From Lachnospiraceae bacterium (lineage in GTDB: Bacteria > Bacillota > Clostridia > Lachnospirales > Lachnospiraceae): DNA of 64,000 nucleotides. The DNA lies in assembly GCA_026169045.1 (NCBI GenBank), contig JAPFDH010000090.1, positions 1-64,000 on the forward strand, written 5' to 3'. Positions 9,408-17,828 of this stretch are shown piece after piece (positions within the stretch are counted from its first letter, which is position 1; every line of letters starts with the position of its first letter). Both the position numbers and the translations under genes were made by a program. The notes beneath the pieces were generated by a model. It saw only the letters and a list, made by a program, of their open reading frames with translations. It made no database searches and was not told the DNA's origin.

Positions 9408-10145
9408 TTACTTATATTTAATAATTAATTTTATTATTTTCATGTCATCAATAAAATATCTTCTAAATAATCTTTTTGGTTCTTGAAAAAAGCGATACAA
9501 CCATTCTAAACCATGATCACTCATCCATTTTGGTGCTCTTTTCACATTACCAGCCAAAAAGTCCACAGTAGCACCTGCGCAAATAGATACTTTAGCATTA
9601 TATTTTTTTATATTTTCATAAATAAACTTTTCCTGTTTAGGGCATCCAAAACAAGCTATTAATATATCTGGATTTTTTTCATTTATGTCTTGATTTACTT
9701 TTTCAATTTCATTTTTATTTTTTTCGAATCCAAATGGTGGCGCCAATGTTCCTACAATTTTAATATTAGGGTATGTTCTTTTCAAATTTTCTTTTGCCTT
9801 TTCTGCTATTCCTTCTTTTCCACCTAATATATAAATAGTATAATTTTTCTTAGCAGCCATTTTACATACTTCTGGTACTAAATCAGATCCAGAAATTTTT
9901 TCTTTTATAGGTCGTTTATGTAATTTTGAAATCCATATTAAAGGTTTTCCATCTACTAATACCAAATCTGCTTCGTCTGTTATTTTTTTTAAGTATTTAT
10001 CTTTCTCTATTTTCATCATGACATCAACATTAACAGCGACAATATATGATTTTTCCCCTTTTAAAATCATCTCTTCAATCTTTTCTAGTGTTTCTGTCAT
10101 ACTGACATTATCAACGAAAGTATTTAATAACTGAACTTTTTTCAT
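9408..10145 (-). CDS. WecG/TagA/CpsF family glycosyltransferase (GT26)
   Basis: A 245-residue GT26 enzyme. Members transfer N-acetylmannosaminuronate, N-acetylmannosamine or related sugars as the second sugar on an undecaprenyl-linked primer, early in capsule, teichoic acid or enterobacterial common antigen synthesis. The protein shows the family strings VDGKPLIWISKL, YILGGKEGIAEKA, ACFGCPKQEKFI and the C-terminal RAPKWMSDHGLEWLYRFFQE with an arginine-rich tail that usually docks to the membrane. AGGAG lies 6 nt before the ATG. No gene for the priming phosphoglycosyltransferase is visible in the window. Confidence 0.9.
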   Translation of the reverse strand: MKKVQLLNTFVDNVSMTETLEKIEEMILKGEKSYIVAVNVDVMMKIEKDKYLKKITDEADLVLVDGKPLIWISKLHKRPIKEKISGSDLVPEVCKMAAKKNYTIYILGGKEGIAEKAKENLKRTYPNIKIVGTLAPPFGFEKNKNEIEKVNQDINEKNPDILIACFGCPKQEKFIYENIKKYNAKVSICAGATVDFLAGNVKRAPKWMSDHGLEWLYRFFQEPKRLFRRYFIDDMKIIKLIIKYK

Positions 10146-10160
10146 AACACTCTCCTATTT

Positions 10161-10805
10161 TTATCCGAAAAAATGTTTTTCTAACATCAAACACCATAAA
10201 TGATAAATTGGTAAATGCAATTCTTGAATTTTATATGTTTCTTTTTCTGGTACTTTGACAACAATATCCGAAAGATTTGCTAATTTTCCTCCATCACATC
10301 CTGTCAATCCAATTACCTTCATTTTTTTTGCTTTTGCAACTACAGCAGCATATAAAATATTTTTAGAATTACCAGATGTAGAAATCCCTAAAAATACATC
10401 TCCCTCATTTCCATATCCAAAAATTTGTTGTGCATATACTTTTGCTGCATCTACATCGTTGGAATATGCTGTAGAAAGCGCATTATGACAATCTAATGCG
10501 ATTGCTGGCAATGGTCTTTGCAAATCTTTTGCCAATTCTTCCCCCAATGTACTGCTGACTCCTTTTAATTCCATCGCAAATTCTTGTGATACAGATCTTT
10601 CATTACAAAATCCTTTCATTAGTTCTCCCACAATATGCTGCGCATCAGCTGCTGATCCACCATTTCCTGCTATCAAGAGTTTATTTCCGTTGCTATAACA
10701 TTGTTTTAAAAGTAAATACGTCTTTTCAATATCAGCAGAAATCGTGTTCAACTGTGGATATCGTTCCAAAAACTGCTTCATATACTTTTCTAATACACAA
10801 TCCAT
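10161..10805 (-). CDS. gmhA: D-sedoheptulose 7-phosphate isomerase
   Basis: A 214-residue SIS-domain isomerase that converts sedoheptulose 7-phosphate to D-glycero-D-manno-heptose 7-phosphate, the first step of heptose activation. It shows the phosphate-binding AGNGGSAADAQHIVGELM, the second sugar-phosphate loop GISTSGNSKN and the C-terminal IQELHLPIYH segment, where E and H are the catalytic pair in GmhA. It is slightly longer than the usual 190-200 residues because of a mid insertion resembling the Gram-positive form. It lies in one run with the two other heptose genes, which makes a role in the GDP-heptose route very likely. Confidence 0.9.
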   Translation of the reverse strand: MDCVLEKYMKQFLERYPQLNTISADIEKTYLLLKQCYSNGNKLLIAGNGGSAADAQHIVGELMKGFCNERSVSQEFAMELKGVSSTLGEELAKDLQRPLPAIALDCHNALSTAYSNDVDAAKVYAQQIFGYGNEGDVFLGISTSGNSKNILYAAVVAKAKKMKVIGLTGCDGGKLANLSDIVVKVPEKETYKIQELHLPIYHLWCLMLEKHFFG

Positions 10806-10813
10806 TTCTTCAC

Positions 10814-12121
10814 CTATTTTATATTCTTTTTAACAAATTCCAACACGGTAGTATATTGTTCTTGAGCTTCTTGATCACCACATTGACCAATAAATGCGGT
10901 ATGACATCCAGCATGTTTTCCAGCCAAAATATCATTTTTACTATCTCCCACCACCCATGATTTTTCCAAATCTATGTTAAAATCCTTCGCTGCTTTTAAT
11001 ATCATTCCTGGTTCTGGTTTTCGACATGTACACTTTATTTTTAATTCAGGAATTTCTCCCTCGAATCCTTTATCCGGATGATGCGGACAATAATATATAG
11101 CATCCAAATATGCGCCCTCATTTCCCAATAAAGTTTCCATTTTATTATGAATTAATTCCAACTCACTAACGGTTACATCTCCTCTGGCAATTACTGGCTG
11201 ATTAGTTACAACAATTGCTAAATATCCTGACTTATTTATTTGTCTAATAGCCTCAGCAACTCCCGGTAATAATTCGAAATCGTCAATATCTTTAAGAAAC
11301 CCCACGTATTTATTAATTGTTCCATCCCTATCTAAAAAAACTGCTTTTTGCTTATTCCCTAAATTTTTAGCCTCAATCTTTCCTAAAGCGATATCCTCTG
11401 TTACACTGTAATATCTGTCAGGAGTCCCCATATCTTTTACATACTCTGGACTATCATATGCATACAATTCACCTGTTTTAACTAATTTTTTCAATATATC
11501 ACGATCTAAATCAACCTTCTTCTTTTCTTCAAAAATTTGGCAAATTGTATTATTTAACCAAATATCAGGTGAAAACAAATGTATTCCTGCATTTACTCTA
11601 TTTTTATACCATTCTCTTTTTTCTTCTTTATGAAGCCAATTTATAACCTGTCCATTATTATTTGTAAGAATAATTCCACTATCGTAAGGGTGACTGTTAG
11701 GATGAGTAAGCAATGTTACTAATCCTTTCTTTTTTTGATGATACTGATAAAATTTTTTAATATCAATATCAAATATAATATCACCATTTATTAATAAGAA
11801 CGGTTCATTCAACTGTTCCCTAATCAAATATAAAGCCCCTGCCGTTCCTAGCGGTTCTTCTTCCGTAAAATATTGTATTTTCACACCGAATGGTTTTCCT
11901 GTTGCCGGAGATATACCACTTCCATCACCAAAATATTGTTTTATGACTTCCCCCAAATGCCCAACTACTAATATTATATCTTTAAAACCTTGTTTACTTA
12001 ATACTTCAATCTGATATTCCAATATTGGTTTATTAAGAATTCTTATCATTGGCTTAGGCACATCTGCCTTTATGGAAGCTATTCTCGTTCCTTTTCCTCC
12101 AGCCATAATCACGATCTTCAT
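10814..12121 (-). CDS. fused heptose 1-phosphate guanylyltransferase and heptose 1,7-bisphosphate phosphatase
   Basis: A 435-residue two-domain protein. Residues 1 to about 235 are a sugar-nucleotide transferase (MAGGKGTRI, then PKPMIRILNKPILEYQIE and LLINGDIIFD) of the HddC type. Residues from about 245 are a GmhB-like HAD phosphatase: FLDRDGTIN, the zinc ligands in CPHHPDKG and CTCRKPEPGM, and WVVGDSKNDILAG. The fusion thus carries the third and fourth steps of GDP-heptose synthesis. It starts in an ATGA overlap with hddA and is followed 8 bp later by gmhA. Nucleotide preference (GTP) is inferred from the accompanying HddA-type kinase. Confidence 0.88.
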   Translation of the reverse strand: MKIVIMAGGKGTRIASIKADVPKPMIRILNKPILEYQIEVLSKQGFKDIILVVGHLGEVIKQYFGDGSGISPATGKPFGVKIQYFTEEEPLGTAGALYLIREQLNEPFLLINGDIIFDIDIKKFYQYHQKKKGLVTLLTHPNSHPYDSGIILTNNNGQVINWLHKEEKREWYKNRVNAGIHLFSPDIWLNNTICQIFEEKKKVDLDRDILKKLVKTGELYAYDSPEYVKDMGTPDRYYSVTEDIALGKIEAKNLGNKQKAVFLDRDGTINKYVGFLKDIDDFELLPGVAEAIRQINKSGYLAIVVTNQPVIARGDVTVSELELIHNKMETLLGNEGAYLDAIYYCPHHPDKGFEGEIPELKIKCTCRKPEPGMILKAAKDFNIDLEKSWVVGDSKNDILAGKHAGCHTAFIGQCGDQEAQEQYTTVLEFVKKNIK

Positions 12122-13134
12122 TTAGTTTTCTCCTCTTTTATCAATTCATAAGTTTCAGGTGTATAATGAATCACTCTGGTTCCACCATTTTCAAAAGTAA
12201 ACGGAACATACAACAACTTCTCCATAGCCTTCAACACCTGCTGCCTTTTATCTTTTTGAACATAGAAAAGCAAAAAACCTCCTCCGCCTGCTCCTAATAG
12301 TTTTCCTCCCAAAGCACCAGCATCTTTTGCCTTTTGATATAACTCATCTATCTCATTCGTAGAAATTTTTCTGCCCGTCTGCCTTTTCAACATCCATGTA
12401 TAATCTAACAGTGATCCGAATTCATTCAATTCCATTTTTTCATCTGTCAAAATTTTTTCAGCTTCATCCACTAACTCTTTCATCTCATCAAGCTGTTTTT
12501 TCTTTTCATTTAGAGATTTCGATCGTGTTGCTTGTATTTCTGCTGAAAATCGAGTAAATCCAGTAAAAAACAACATCAAATTATCATTTAACTCCTGTTT
12601 CCTTCCAGGCGAAATAATAACAGGCAGTACATCATAACCATTTTCATCAAAATTTATTCTATTTAATCCACCAAAAGCGGCAGCGATTTGATCTTGCCAT
12701 CCACCTGCTTCCTGGCATAAATCTCTTTCTAAATAAATAGCTTCATCAGCTAATTTTCTTTTATCTGCATATTTCCCCTTTAAGGCATAAAAAGCATTTA
12801 ACATTCCTACCGCAAAGGAACTACTGGTTCCTAGTCCACTTCTTGCTGGTAAATCCGCTTCATATGTTAATCGAATTTCATGCATATCTAGCATTTTCAT
12901 TGCATTTCTTACCGCAGGATGTTGAATTTCCTCTACAGAACGCACTCTTTCCAGCTTAGAATACGACAACTCAGTAGTGTAGTCAAAAAACCTAGGTAAA
13001 TGTCTCACATTAACGTAACAATATTTATCAAATGTAGTGGAAATCACAGACCCGCCATACTGTGAAAAATATTCTTTCATATCTGTTCCTCCACCAAAGA
13101 AAGACATTCTAAAAGGTGTTTTTGTTATAATCAT
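12118..13134 (-). CDS. hddA: D-glycero-D-manno-heptose 7-phosphate kinase (GHMP family)
   Basis: A 338-residue GHMP kinase that phosphorylates heptose 7-phosphate at C1, giving the alpha bisphosphate used on the GDP-heptose route. It shows the N-terminal TPFRMSFFGGGTDMKEYF, the ATP-binding PARSGLGTSSSFAVG and the C-terminal GALGGKLLGAGGGGFLLF, all in canonical order. It is the first gene of the leftward cluster, with AGGAG 10 nt before the ATG, and its stop overlaps the next start as ATGA. Related kinases act on fucose, but linkage to GmhA and GmhB domains makes heptose the likely substrate. Confidence 0.9.
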   Translation of the reverse strand: MIITKTPFRMSFFGGGTDMKEYFSQYGGSVISTTFDKYCYVNVRHLPRFFDYTTELSYSKLERVRSVEEIQHPAVRNAMKMLDMHEIRLTYEADLPARSGLGTSSSFAVGMLNAFYALKGKYADKRKLADEAIYLERDLCQEAGGWQDQIAAAFGGLNRINFDENGYDVLPVIISPGRKQELNDNLMLFFTGFTRFSAEIQATRSKSLNEKKKQLDEMKELVDEAEKILTDEKMELNEFGSLLDYTWMLKRQTGRKISTNEIDELYQKAKDAGALGGKLLGAGGGGFLLFYVQKDKRQQVLKAMEKLLYVPFTFENGGTRVIHYTPETYELIKEEKTK

Positions 13135-13540
13135 CTTATTAACCGCTCCTATATAATTATTATAGTAAATCTAATCACATTTTTTGTGCAAACCAAACAA
13201 GATACCCATAGGCAAAATATTATACATTGTAATATTCATCTATTTTTCATTTTCTAACATTTTATCATTATTTCTACATCCAATCAAGTTTCTAAAGCAA
13301 AAGATTTTACACTTTAAAACTATTTGTTTCAAAAAATCTTGATTGATCAGTGTACCATTTTCAATAAATGTTGACAATACACCGTTCAAAAGTATCAAAA
13401 TCTCTAACTTTACTACATTATAATAAAAATCTCAAAATATGCTTTTCAGATCCTATTCAAGGATATAATTCAATTTTATAAAGAGGATCACATAATCCAT
13501 AGGTTAAAACAAATATTATCATATGAATTACAATTCTAGT
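13135..13540. other. AT-rich upstream region of the glycan cluster
   Basis: About 400 bp without a credible gene. It holds the candidate promoter at 13162-13191. Farther upstream, an 8-bp inverted repeat (13281-13288 with 13338-13345) encloses an A/T-rich stretch that could be a regulatory hairpin. No JUMPstart-like or other recognised antitermination sequence was found. Confidence 0.5.
13162..13191 (-). promoter_or_regulatory. candidate promoter of the glycan operon
   Basis: TTGCAC (13186-13191) and TACTAT (13162-13167) are 18 bp apart on the minus strand, about 30 bp upstream of the hddA start. The match is moderate in an AT-rich stretch, where chance matches are common. Confidence 0.35.
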
Positions 13541-13570
13541 CAAAAAAAAAGCTGATACAAACGTATCAGC
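13541..13570 (-). terminator. terminator of tRNA-Leu
   Basis: A perfect 8-bp stem (13551-13558 with 13563-13570) and 4-nt loop are followed on the minus strand by nine T. It lies 40 bp after the tRNA 3' end and separates it from the glycan operon. Confidence 0.9.
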
Positions 13571-13610
13571 CACATTGTCTCTATTTCCATAGAGCGCCCC
13601 TGCCAAGGAA

Positions 13611-13693
13611 TGCGGATGGCGGGACTTGAACCCGCACGAAGTCACCTTCGTCAGATTTTGAGTCTGATGCGTCTGCCATTCCGCCACATCCGC
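13611..13693 (-). tRNA. tRNA-Leu (anticodon CAA)
   Basis: An 83-nt tRNA with 7-bp acceptor stem GCGGATG/CATCCGC, discriminator A, an anticodon stem CAGA/TCTG around loop CTCAAAA (anticodon CAA, decoding UUG), a long variable arm as expected for a class II tRNA, and T arm GCGGGTTCAAGTCCCGC. CCA is not encoded. The gene marks the border between the AT-rich glycan cluster and core genes. Confidence 0.97.
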
Positions 13694-13712
13694 TTTTCTT
13701 AAGACAAGAGTT

Positions 13713-13741
13713 ATATTATCATACCTTTCCAATAATTGCAA
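13713..13741 (-). promoter_or_regulatory. promoter of tRNA-Leu
   Basis: TTGCAA (13736-13741) and TAATAT (13713-13718) are spaced 17 bp on the minus strand, placing the start of transcription about 13 nt before the tRNA 5' end. Confidence 0.7.
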
Positions 13742-13868
13742 GCACTTTTTTCAATTTTTTTTATTTTTCAATTTGTATATTCATTTCTTCTTTTATTTAG
13801 GCAAAAATATCGTAGCTGATAATTGATCATTACCTATTTCTTACCCAACAATTTTCTTTCTAATCCCG

Positions 13869-13897
13869 TTGACTCTATTCCCCTGATACGCTATCAT
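13869..13897 (+). promoter_or_regulatory. promoter of upp
   Basis: TTGACT (13869-13874) and TATCAT (13892-13897) with a 17-bp spacer, 67 bp before the upp start. Confidence 0.7.
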
Positions 13898-13964
13898 GAA
13901 GTTAACCGATAGGTATGAAAAGAATAACAATCTGTTATCTATAATACGAAAGCGAGGACTATTC

Positions 13965-14597
13965 ATGAAAGAAAATATCTATATCAATGATCATCCACTG
14001 ATTCAACACAAGATTTCCATTCTGCGTGATAAAAATACCAGTACCAATGAATTTCGCCGTCTTGTGGAAGAAATTGCCATGCTGATGGGCTTTGAATCCC
14101 TTCGTGATCTTCCCCTTTGTGATGTTGAAGTGGAAACTCCCATTGAAACATGTATGACTCCCATGCTGGCCGGTAAAAAACTGGTTATCGTCCCTGTTTT
14201 GCGGGCTGGTCTGGGTATGGTAAGCGGACTGACCGCTTTGGTTCCTTCTGCAAGAATCGGACATATCGGCCTATACCGGGATGAAACGACCCACGAACCC
14301 CATGAATATTATTGTAAGCTGCCGGATCCTATTTCCGACAGAACCATCGTGGTTTTGGATCCCATGCTGGCTACCGGCGGTTCTGCTGTCGCTGCGGTCA
14401 ATTTCATTAAACAGCATGGCGGACGTAACATTAAATTCATGTCGATTATCGCAGCACCGGAAGGTGTAAAGCGCTTGTCTGAGGCTCATCCGGACATCCA
14501 GATTTATATTGGCCATCTGGATAGAGAATTAAATGAGGATGCTTATATCTGTCCCGGACTCGGTGATGCCGGTGATCGTATTTTCGGTACAAAATAA
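13965..14597 (+). CDS. upp: uracil phosphoribosyltransferase
   Basis: Cytoplasmic pyrimidine-salvage enzyme that joins uracil and PRPP to give UMP. The 210-residue protein has the Upp signature [13 protein letters not shown], the PRPP loop [17 protein letters not shown] and the uracil-binding C-terminus [16 protein letters not shown]. The ATG at 13965 gives the usual family length and follows GAGGA at 6 nt. A longer in-frame start at 13896 overlaps the promoter -10 and is rejected. The Nudix gene follows 17 bp later, so the two are probably co-transcribed. Confidence 0.97.
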   Translation: MKENIYINDHPLIQHKISILRDKNTSTNEFRRLVEEIAMLMGFESLRDLPLCDVEVETPIETCMTPMLAGKKLVIVPVLRAGLGMVSGLTALVPSARIGHIGLYRDETTHEPHEYYCKLPDPISDRTIVVLDPMLATGGSAVAAVNFIKQHGGRNIKFMSIIAAPEGVKRLSEAHPDIQIYIGHLDRELNEDAYICPGLGDAGDRIFGTK

Positions 14598-14614
14598 AGA
14601 AAGAAGGAAGTTTT

Positions 14615-15331
14615 ATGCCAGCTTTTTTAGATGATATTACACCTTTTTATGGAACTGTAGAAAAAAACAAAAAAGGAGAAACTCTGGAAGAGTTTTTACA
14701 TGCATATGATCCTCATCATTATGAACAGCCCAGTGTGACTGCAGATATCCTTGTGGTAAAACATCCGGATCCTCTAAATGATGTGGAACAGGGGCTACAG
14801 CTTCTAATGGTAAAACGTTCCAATCACCCCAGCATTGGCAAATGGGCGCTTCCCGGAGGTTTTGTCAATATACGGGAGGATGTTCAGACAGCAGCAGCCA
14901 GAGAACTGGAGGAGGAAACGGGACTTTCCCATCTTCCCCTTGAACAGATTCACACCTGGGGAGACTGGAAACGTGATCCAAGAGCCCGTATTATCACTGT
15001 AGCCCATTTGGCTTTGATAAAAGAAGACTGCGCCGTTCGTGCAGGCGATGATGCCGCAGATGCCTGCTTCTTTCATCTTACCTGCCATCTCTGTAACTCC
15101 AAGCATGAACATGGTTGTCTGACAGAGACCTATGCGTTTTCTCTTTTCAATGAAGAAAGAAATGTACACCTTTCATTCAAACTTCAGGAATCTTCCCGTA
15201 CAGACAGCCTTTTACCCCAATATAAGTATCATCTTTTGGAAAATGATGGGGTTGCCTTTGATCATCCCATTGTTATTGGACAGGGAGTTTTACACATCAG
15301 GCATCTTTTGTCCACAAGAAAATCCAAATAA
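14615..15331 (+). CDS. Nudix hydrolase
   Basis: A 238-residue protein with an intact Nudix box, GGFVNIREDV to RELEEETGL (G-x5-E-x7-REUxEExGU), preceded by KWALPGG. It is expected to hydrolyse a nucleoside diphosphate linked to another group. The region after the box (WGDWKRDPRARIITVAHLALI) resembles ADP-ribose pyrophosphatase and NrtR-type Nudix proteins, which often act in NAD or ADP-ribose metabolism. No clear winged-helix domain could be recognised in the C-terminal 80 residues, so an enzyme is favoured over a regulator. It lies 17 bp after upp and ends at a bidirectional terminator. Confidence 0.85.
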   Translation: MPAFLDDITPFYGTVEKNKKGETLEEFLHAYDPHHYEQPSVTADILVVKHPDPLNDVEQGLQLLMVKRSNHPSIGKWALPGGFVNIREDVQTAAARELEEETGLSHLPLEQIHTWGDWKRDPRARIITVAHLALIKEDCAVRAGDDAADACFFHLTCHLCNSKHEHGCLTETYAFSLFNEERNVHLSFKLQESSRTDSLLPQYKYHLLENDGVAFDHPIVIGQGVLHIRHLLSTRKSK

Positions 15332-15347
15332 GCGGTTATTTCTATAT

Positions 15348-15395
15348 AAAAAAACTGGATGGAGTAATTTTTTACAGACTCCATCCAGTTTTTTT
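15348..15395. terminator. bidirectional terminator between convergent genes
   Basis: A perfect 12-bp stem (15354-15365 with 15378-15389) is flanked by an A run before and a T run after, so it can stop upp-Nudix transcription on the plus strand and hisA-like transcription on the minus strand. Confidence 0.9.
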
Positions 15396-15407
15396 CTGGC
15401 ACAAATC

Positions 15408-16187
15408 TTATGATATACCGTATCTGTTGCGAATCTTCTCGTAGGAAAGATTTCCACCAAATAAATCCAATGCGCTTCCTATGGTTACATCAATAAAGCC
15501 TCTTCCGAGTTTCTCCAGCTTTTCCAAATCCTCCATGGAACGTACTCCCCCTGCATATGTTGTTTTAATGGGTGTATACTCTCCCAAAAAGGCAGCCAGT
15601 TCCTCTTCGATTCCACTGCATTTCCCTTCCACATCCACGGCATGGATTAAAAATTCATCACAATAACCCGATAAGGTTTCCAATAACGTTGGCGTTATCG
15701 TTTCATCCGTGATGGTTTGCCAGCGATCCGTCACGATATGATACTGATCTTCTATCTTTCTGCAGCTCACATCCAATACCAGATGACTTTTTCCCACTGT
15801 CTCTTTTAATCGTTCCAGACGGTCATAGCGAATTACTCCTCCCTGAAATACATAGGAGGTAACGATCACATGGGAGGCACCATGTTCCAAATAAAATTTG
15901 GCATTATCATCCCGGATTCCTCCTCCGATCTGTAATCCCTGCGGATAGGCTTCCAATGCTTCGATCGCCTGCTGTTTTGTCTGTTGATAATAAGGTGAGT
16001 CTGCGGCATTTAAAAGAATCACATGGCCCCCTGTTAAACCATCCCTGCGATACATTGCGGCATAATGGGCGGCATCCTGTTCTGATATGTAATTCTCCCT
16101 GGCTTGATCTTTTTCATCTTTTAAACTGCTTCCGACAATTTGCTTCACTTTACCATTGTGAATATCAATACACGGACGAAATCTCAT
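15408..16187 (-). CDS. HisA-type isomerase of the eukaryotic (HIS6) kind
   Basis: A 259-residue TIM-barrel enzyme expected to isomerise ProFAR to PRFAR, the fourth step of histidine synthesis. The sequence follows the fungal HIS6 layout rather than bacterial HisA: CIDIHNGKVKQIVG, an FVS/YISE region, LQIGGGIRD, HVIVTSYVF, LDVSCRK, EFLIHAVDVEGKCSGI, TTYAGGVRSMEDL and SALDLFGGNL all have direct HIS6 counterparts as I recall them. Typical bacterial HisA is about 240 residues and differs in these strings. The gene is not in a his operon; it follows the M32 carboxypeptidase by 24 bp. AGGAGG precedes the ATG. Confidence 0.88.
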   Translation of the reverse strand: MRFRPCIDIHNGKVKQIVGSSLKDEKDQARENYISEQDAAHYAAMYRRDGLTGGHVILLNAADSPYYQQTKQQAIEALEAYPQGLQIGGGIRDDNAKFYLEHGASHVIVTSYVFQGGVIRYDRLERLKETVGKSHLVLDVSCRKIEDQYHIVTDRWQTITDETITPTLLETLSGYCDEFLIHAVDVEGKCSGIEEELAAFLGEYTPIKTTYAGGVRSMEDLEKLEKLGRGFIDVTIGSALDLFGGNLSYEKIRNRYGIS

Positions 16188-16211
16188 GAACCCAGCCTCC
16201 TATTTTGCATT

Positions 16212-17708
16212 TTACAGTTGATAAATTTCTTTGTATTTGTTCTTAAGATAGTTTACATAATAATCAGGATTAAAATCTTCCCCGGTCAGATCATGTAAAA
16301 GACGGTTTGTGGAACGGGAAGCACCATATTGGTGAATGTGCTCTCTTAAGTATTCATCAATCACTGCAAAGTTTCCCTCGTGAAGCAGTGTTTCCATATC
16401 CAAATCTTTTTCCATCTGATGATAGATCTGTGATGCGAACGCATTGCCCAAAGCATAGGATGGGAAATATCCAAAGCTTCCCTGCGCCCAATGAATATCC
16501 TGAAGGATTCCTTCTGTATCAGTTGGTGGAACAACCCCCAAATATTCTTCATACAGCTGGTTCCATAACTTCGGCAGTTCTTCAACCGGATAATCCTCTT
16601 CTATTATCTTTTTCTCTGCTTCATAACGAACCATAATATGTAAGCAATAGGTTAACTCATCAGCTTCCGTACGAATCAGGCTTGCCTGTGCTTTATTGAT
16701 GGCATGGTAAAATGCATCCAGACTGACATCACCAAGCTGTTGCAGATACATCTGCTGCAGCTTTCCATAAAGCGGACTCCAGAACGCTTTACTTCTTCCA
16801 ATGATATTTTCAAAGAGACGGGACTGGGATTCATGCATCCCACAGGATGCACCACCGCCAACACAGGTCTGTGTGATATCATCTCTGACTCCCATTTCAT
16901 AAATTCCGTGTCCGCCTTCATGAATCACAGAAAATATGGCGCTTTCCAGGTTTTGTAAAAGAAAATGATTGGTAATACGGACATCATCATTATGAAATCC
17001 TATGGTAAACGGATGCGCACTTTCAGCGATCGTCCCTTTTTCTTTTTCAAAGCCGATATACTCTGCCAGAAAAGCGCAGAATTCCTTTTGTTTTTCCACT
17101 GGATATTCTTTAAATATCATACTCTTATCAATGGTATCATTTTTCTTACTTACTTCTTTTAATAACGGTACAATTTCTTCTTTTAATTTTCCAAAGAACT
17201 GATCCAGCTGTTCCATGCCAAATCCCTTTTCATAGTTTTCCAGCAGGGCATCGTACTTTTTCTGCCCTTCCTTTGCTGCATAACCTGCAAATTTTTTCTG
17301 ATACGCAATGATTTCTTTCAGGACCGGACAAAAACTGGCAAAATCATTGTTTTCCCTTGCCTTTGCCCAAACAGCTGTGGAACGTGTCGTCAGTTCGTTA
17401 TACGCCTGAAATTCTTCCGGGGGAATCATTTCCAGGTCTCTGACATCTTCTGCCATTTTCTTAACCACTGCTTTTTCTACTTCATTCAAATCTTCAGCTT
17501 CTTTCAACTCTTTAAGCAGCTCTTTTACTTCCGGATTTACCAGAGACGCAAAATATTCGGAAGACAAAATTCCCACGGTCTTTGCTGTCTTTTCCAGGGA
17601 TTTTTCCGGAGCCAACGTTTCAGCATCCCATCCGAATAATCCCATGGCGTGTACCAATGCCACTCCCTTTTCCATATATTTTTGCAGTTTTTCATATGAT
17701 TGATTCAT
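16212..17708 (-). CDS. M32 family metallocarboxypeptidase
   Basis: A 498-residue zinc carboxypeptidase of the Thermus Taq type that trims amino acids from peptide C-termini in the cytoplasm. The zinc site VIHEGGHGIYEMG carries the HExxH pair, followed by the family motifs SRLFENIIGRS with its upstream GMHESQ, and IRTEADELTY. The N-terminal GLFGWDAET also matches the family. Length is typical. The ATG has AAGGA at good spacing. It is followed by the hisA-like gene, with no functional link evident. Confidence 0.95.
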   Translation of the reverse strand: MNQSYEKLQKYMEKGVALVHAMGLFGWDAETLAPEKSLEKTAKTVGILSSEYFASLVNPEVKELLKELKEAEDLNEVEKAVVKKMAEDVRDLEMIPPEEFQAYNELTTRSTAVWAKARENNDFASFCPVLKEIIAYQKKFAGYAAKEGQKKYDALLENYEKGFGMEQLDQFFGKLKEEIVPLLKEVSKKNDTIDKSMIFKEYPVEKQKEFCAFLAEYIGFEKEKGTIAESAHPFTIGFHNDDVRITNHFLLQNLESAIFSVIHEGGHGIYEMGVRDDITQTCVGGGASCGMHESQSRLFENIIGRSKAFWSPLYGKLQQMYLQQLGDVSLDAFYHAINKAQASLIRTEADELTYCLHIMVRYEAEKKIIEEDYPVEELPKLWNQLYEEYLGVVPPTDTEGILQDIHWAQGSFGYFPSYALGNAFASQIYHQMEKDLDMETLLHEGNFAVIDEYLREHIHQYGASRSTNRLLHDLTGEDFNPDYYVNYLKNKYKEIYQL

Positions 17709-17828
17709 ATTTCTTTATCCTTTCCATACAATATTTTACCTGACAGGCAATTTTTTCTTGCGTTTACAGCATAGAGAAAGGTGTCATACCAGATTACACA
17801 GCCCTGATACAACACCCTTCCCTCTGAA

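Noticed and set aside
13570..13693. tRNA-Leu as an integration site of a genomic island
   Set aside because: No second copy of the tRNA 3' end was found near the left border and there is no integrase gene in the window.
13457..13741. minus-strand frame of 94 codons
   Set aside because: It reads through tRNA-Leu and its terminator. The middle of the translation is the standard false product of a tRNA-Leu gene.
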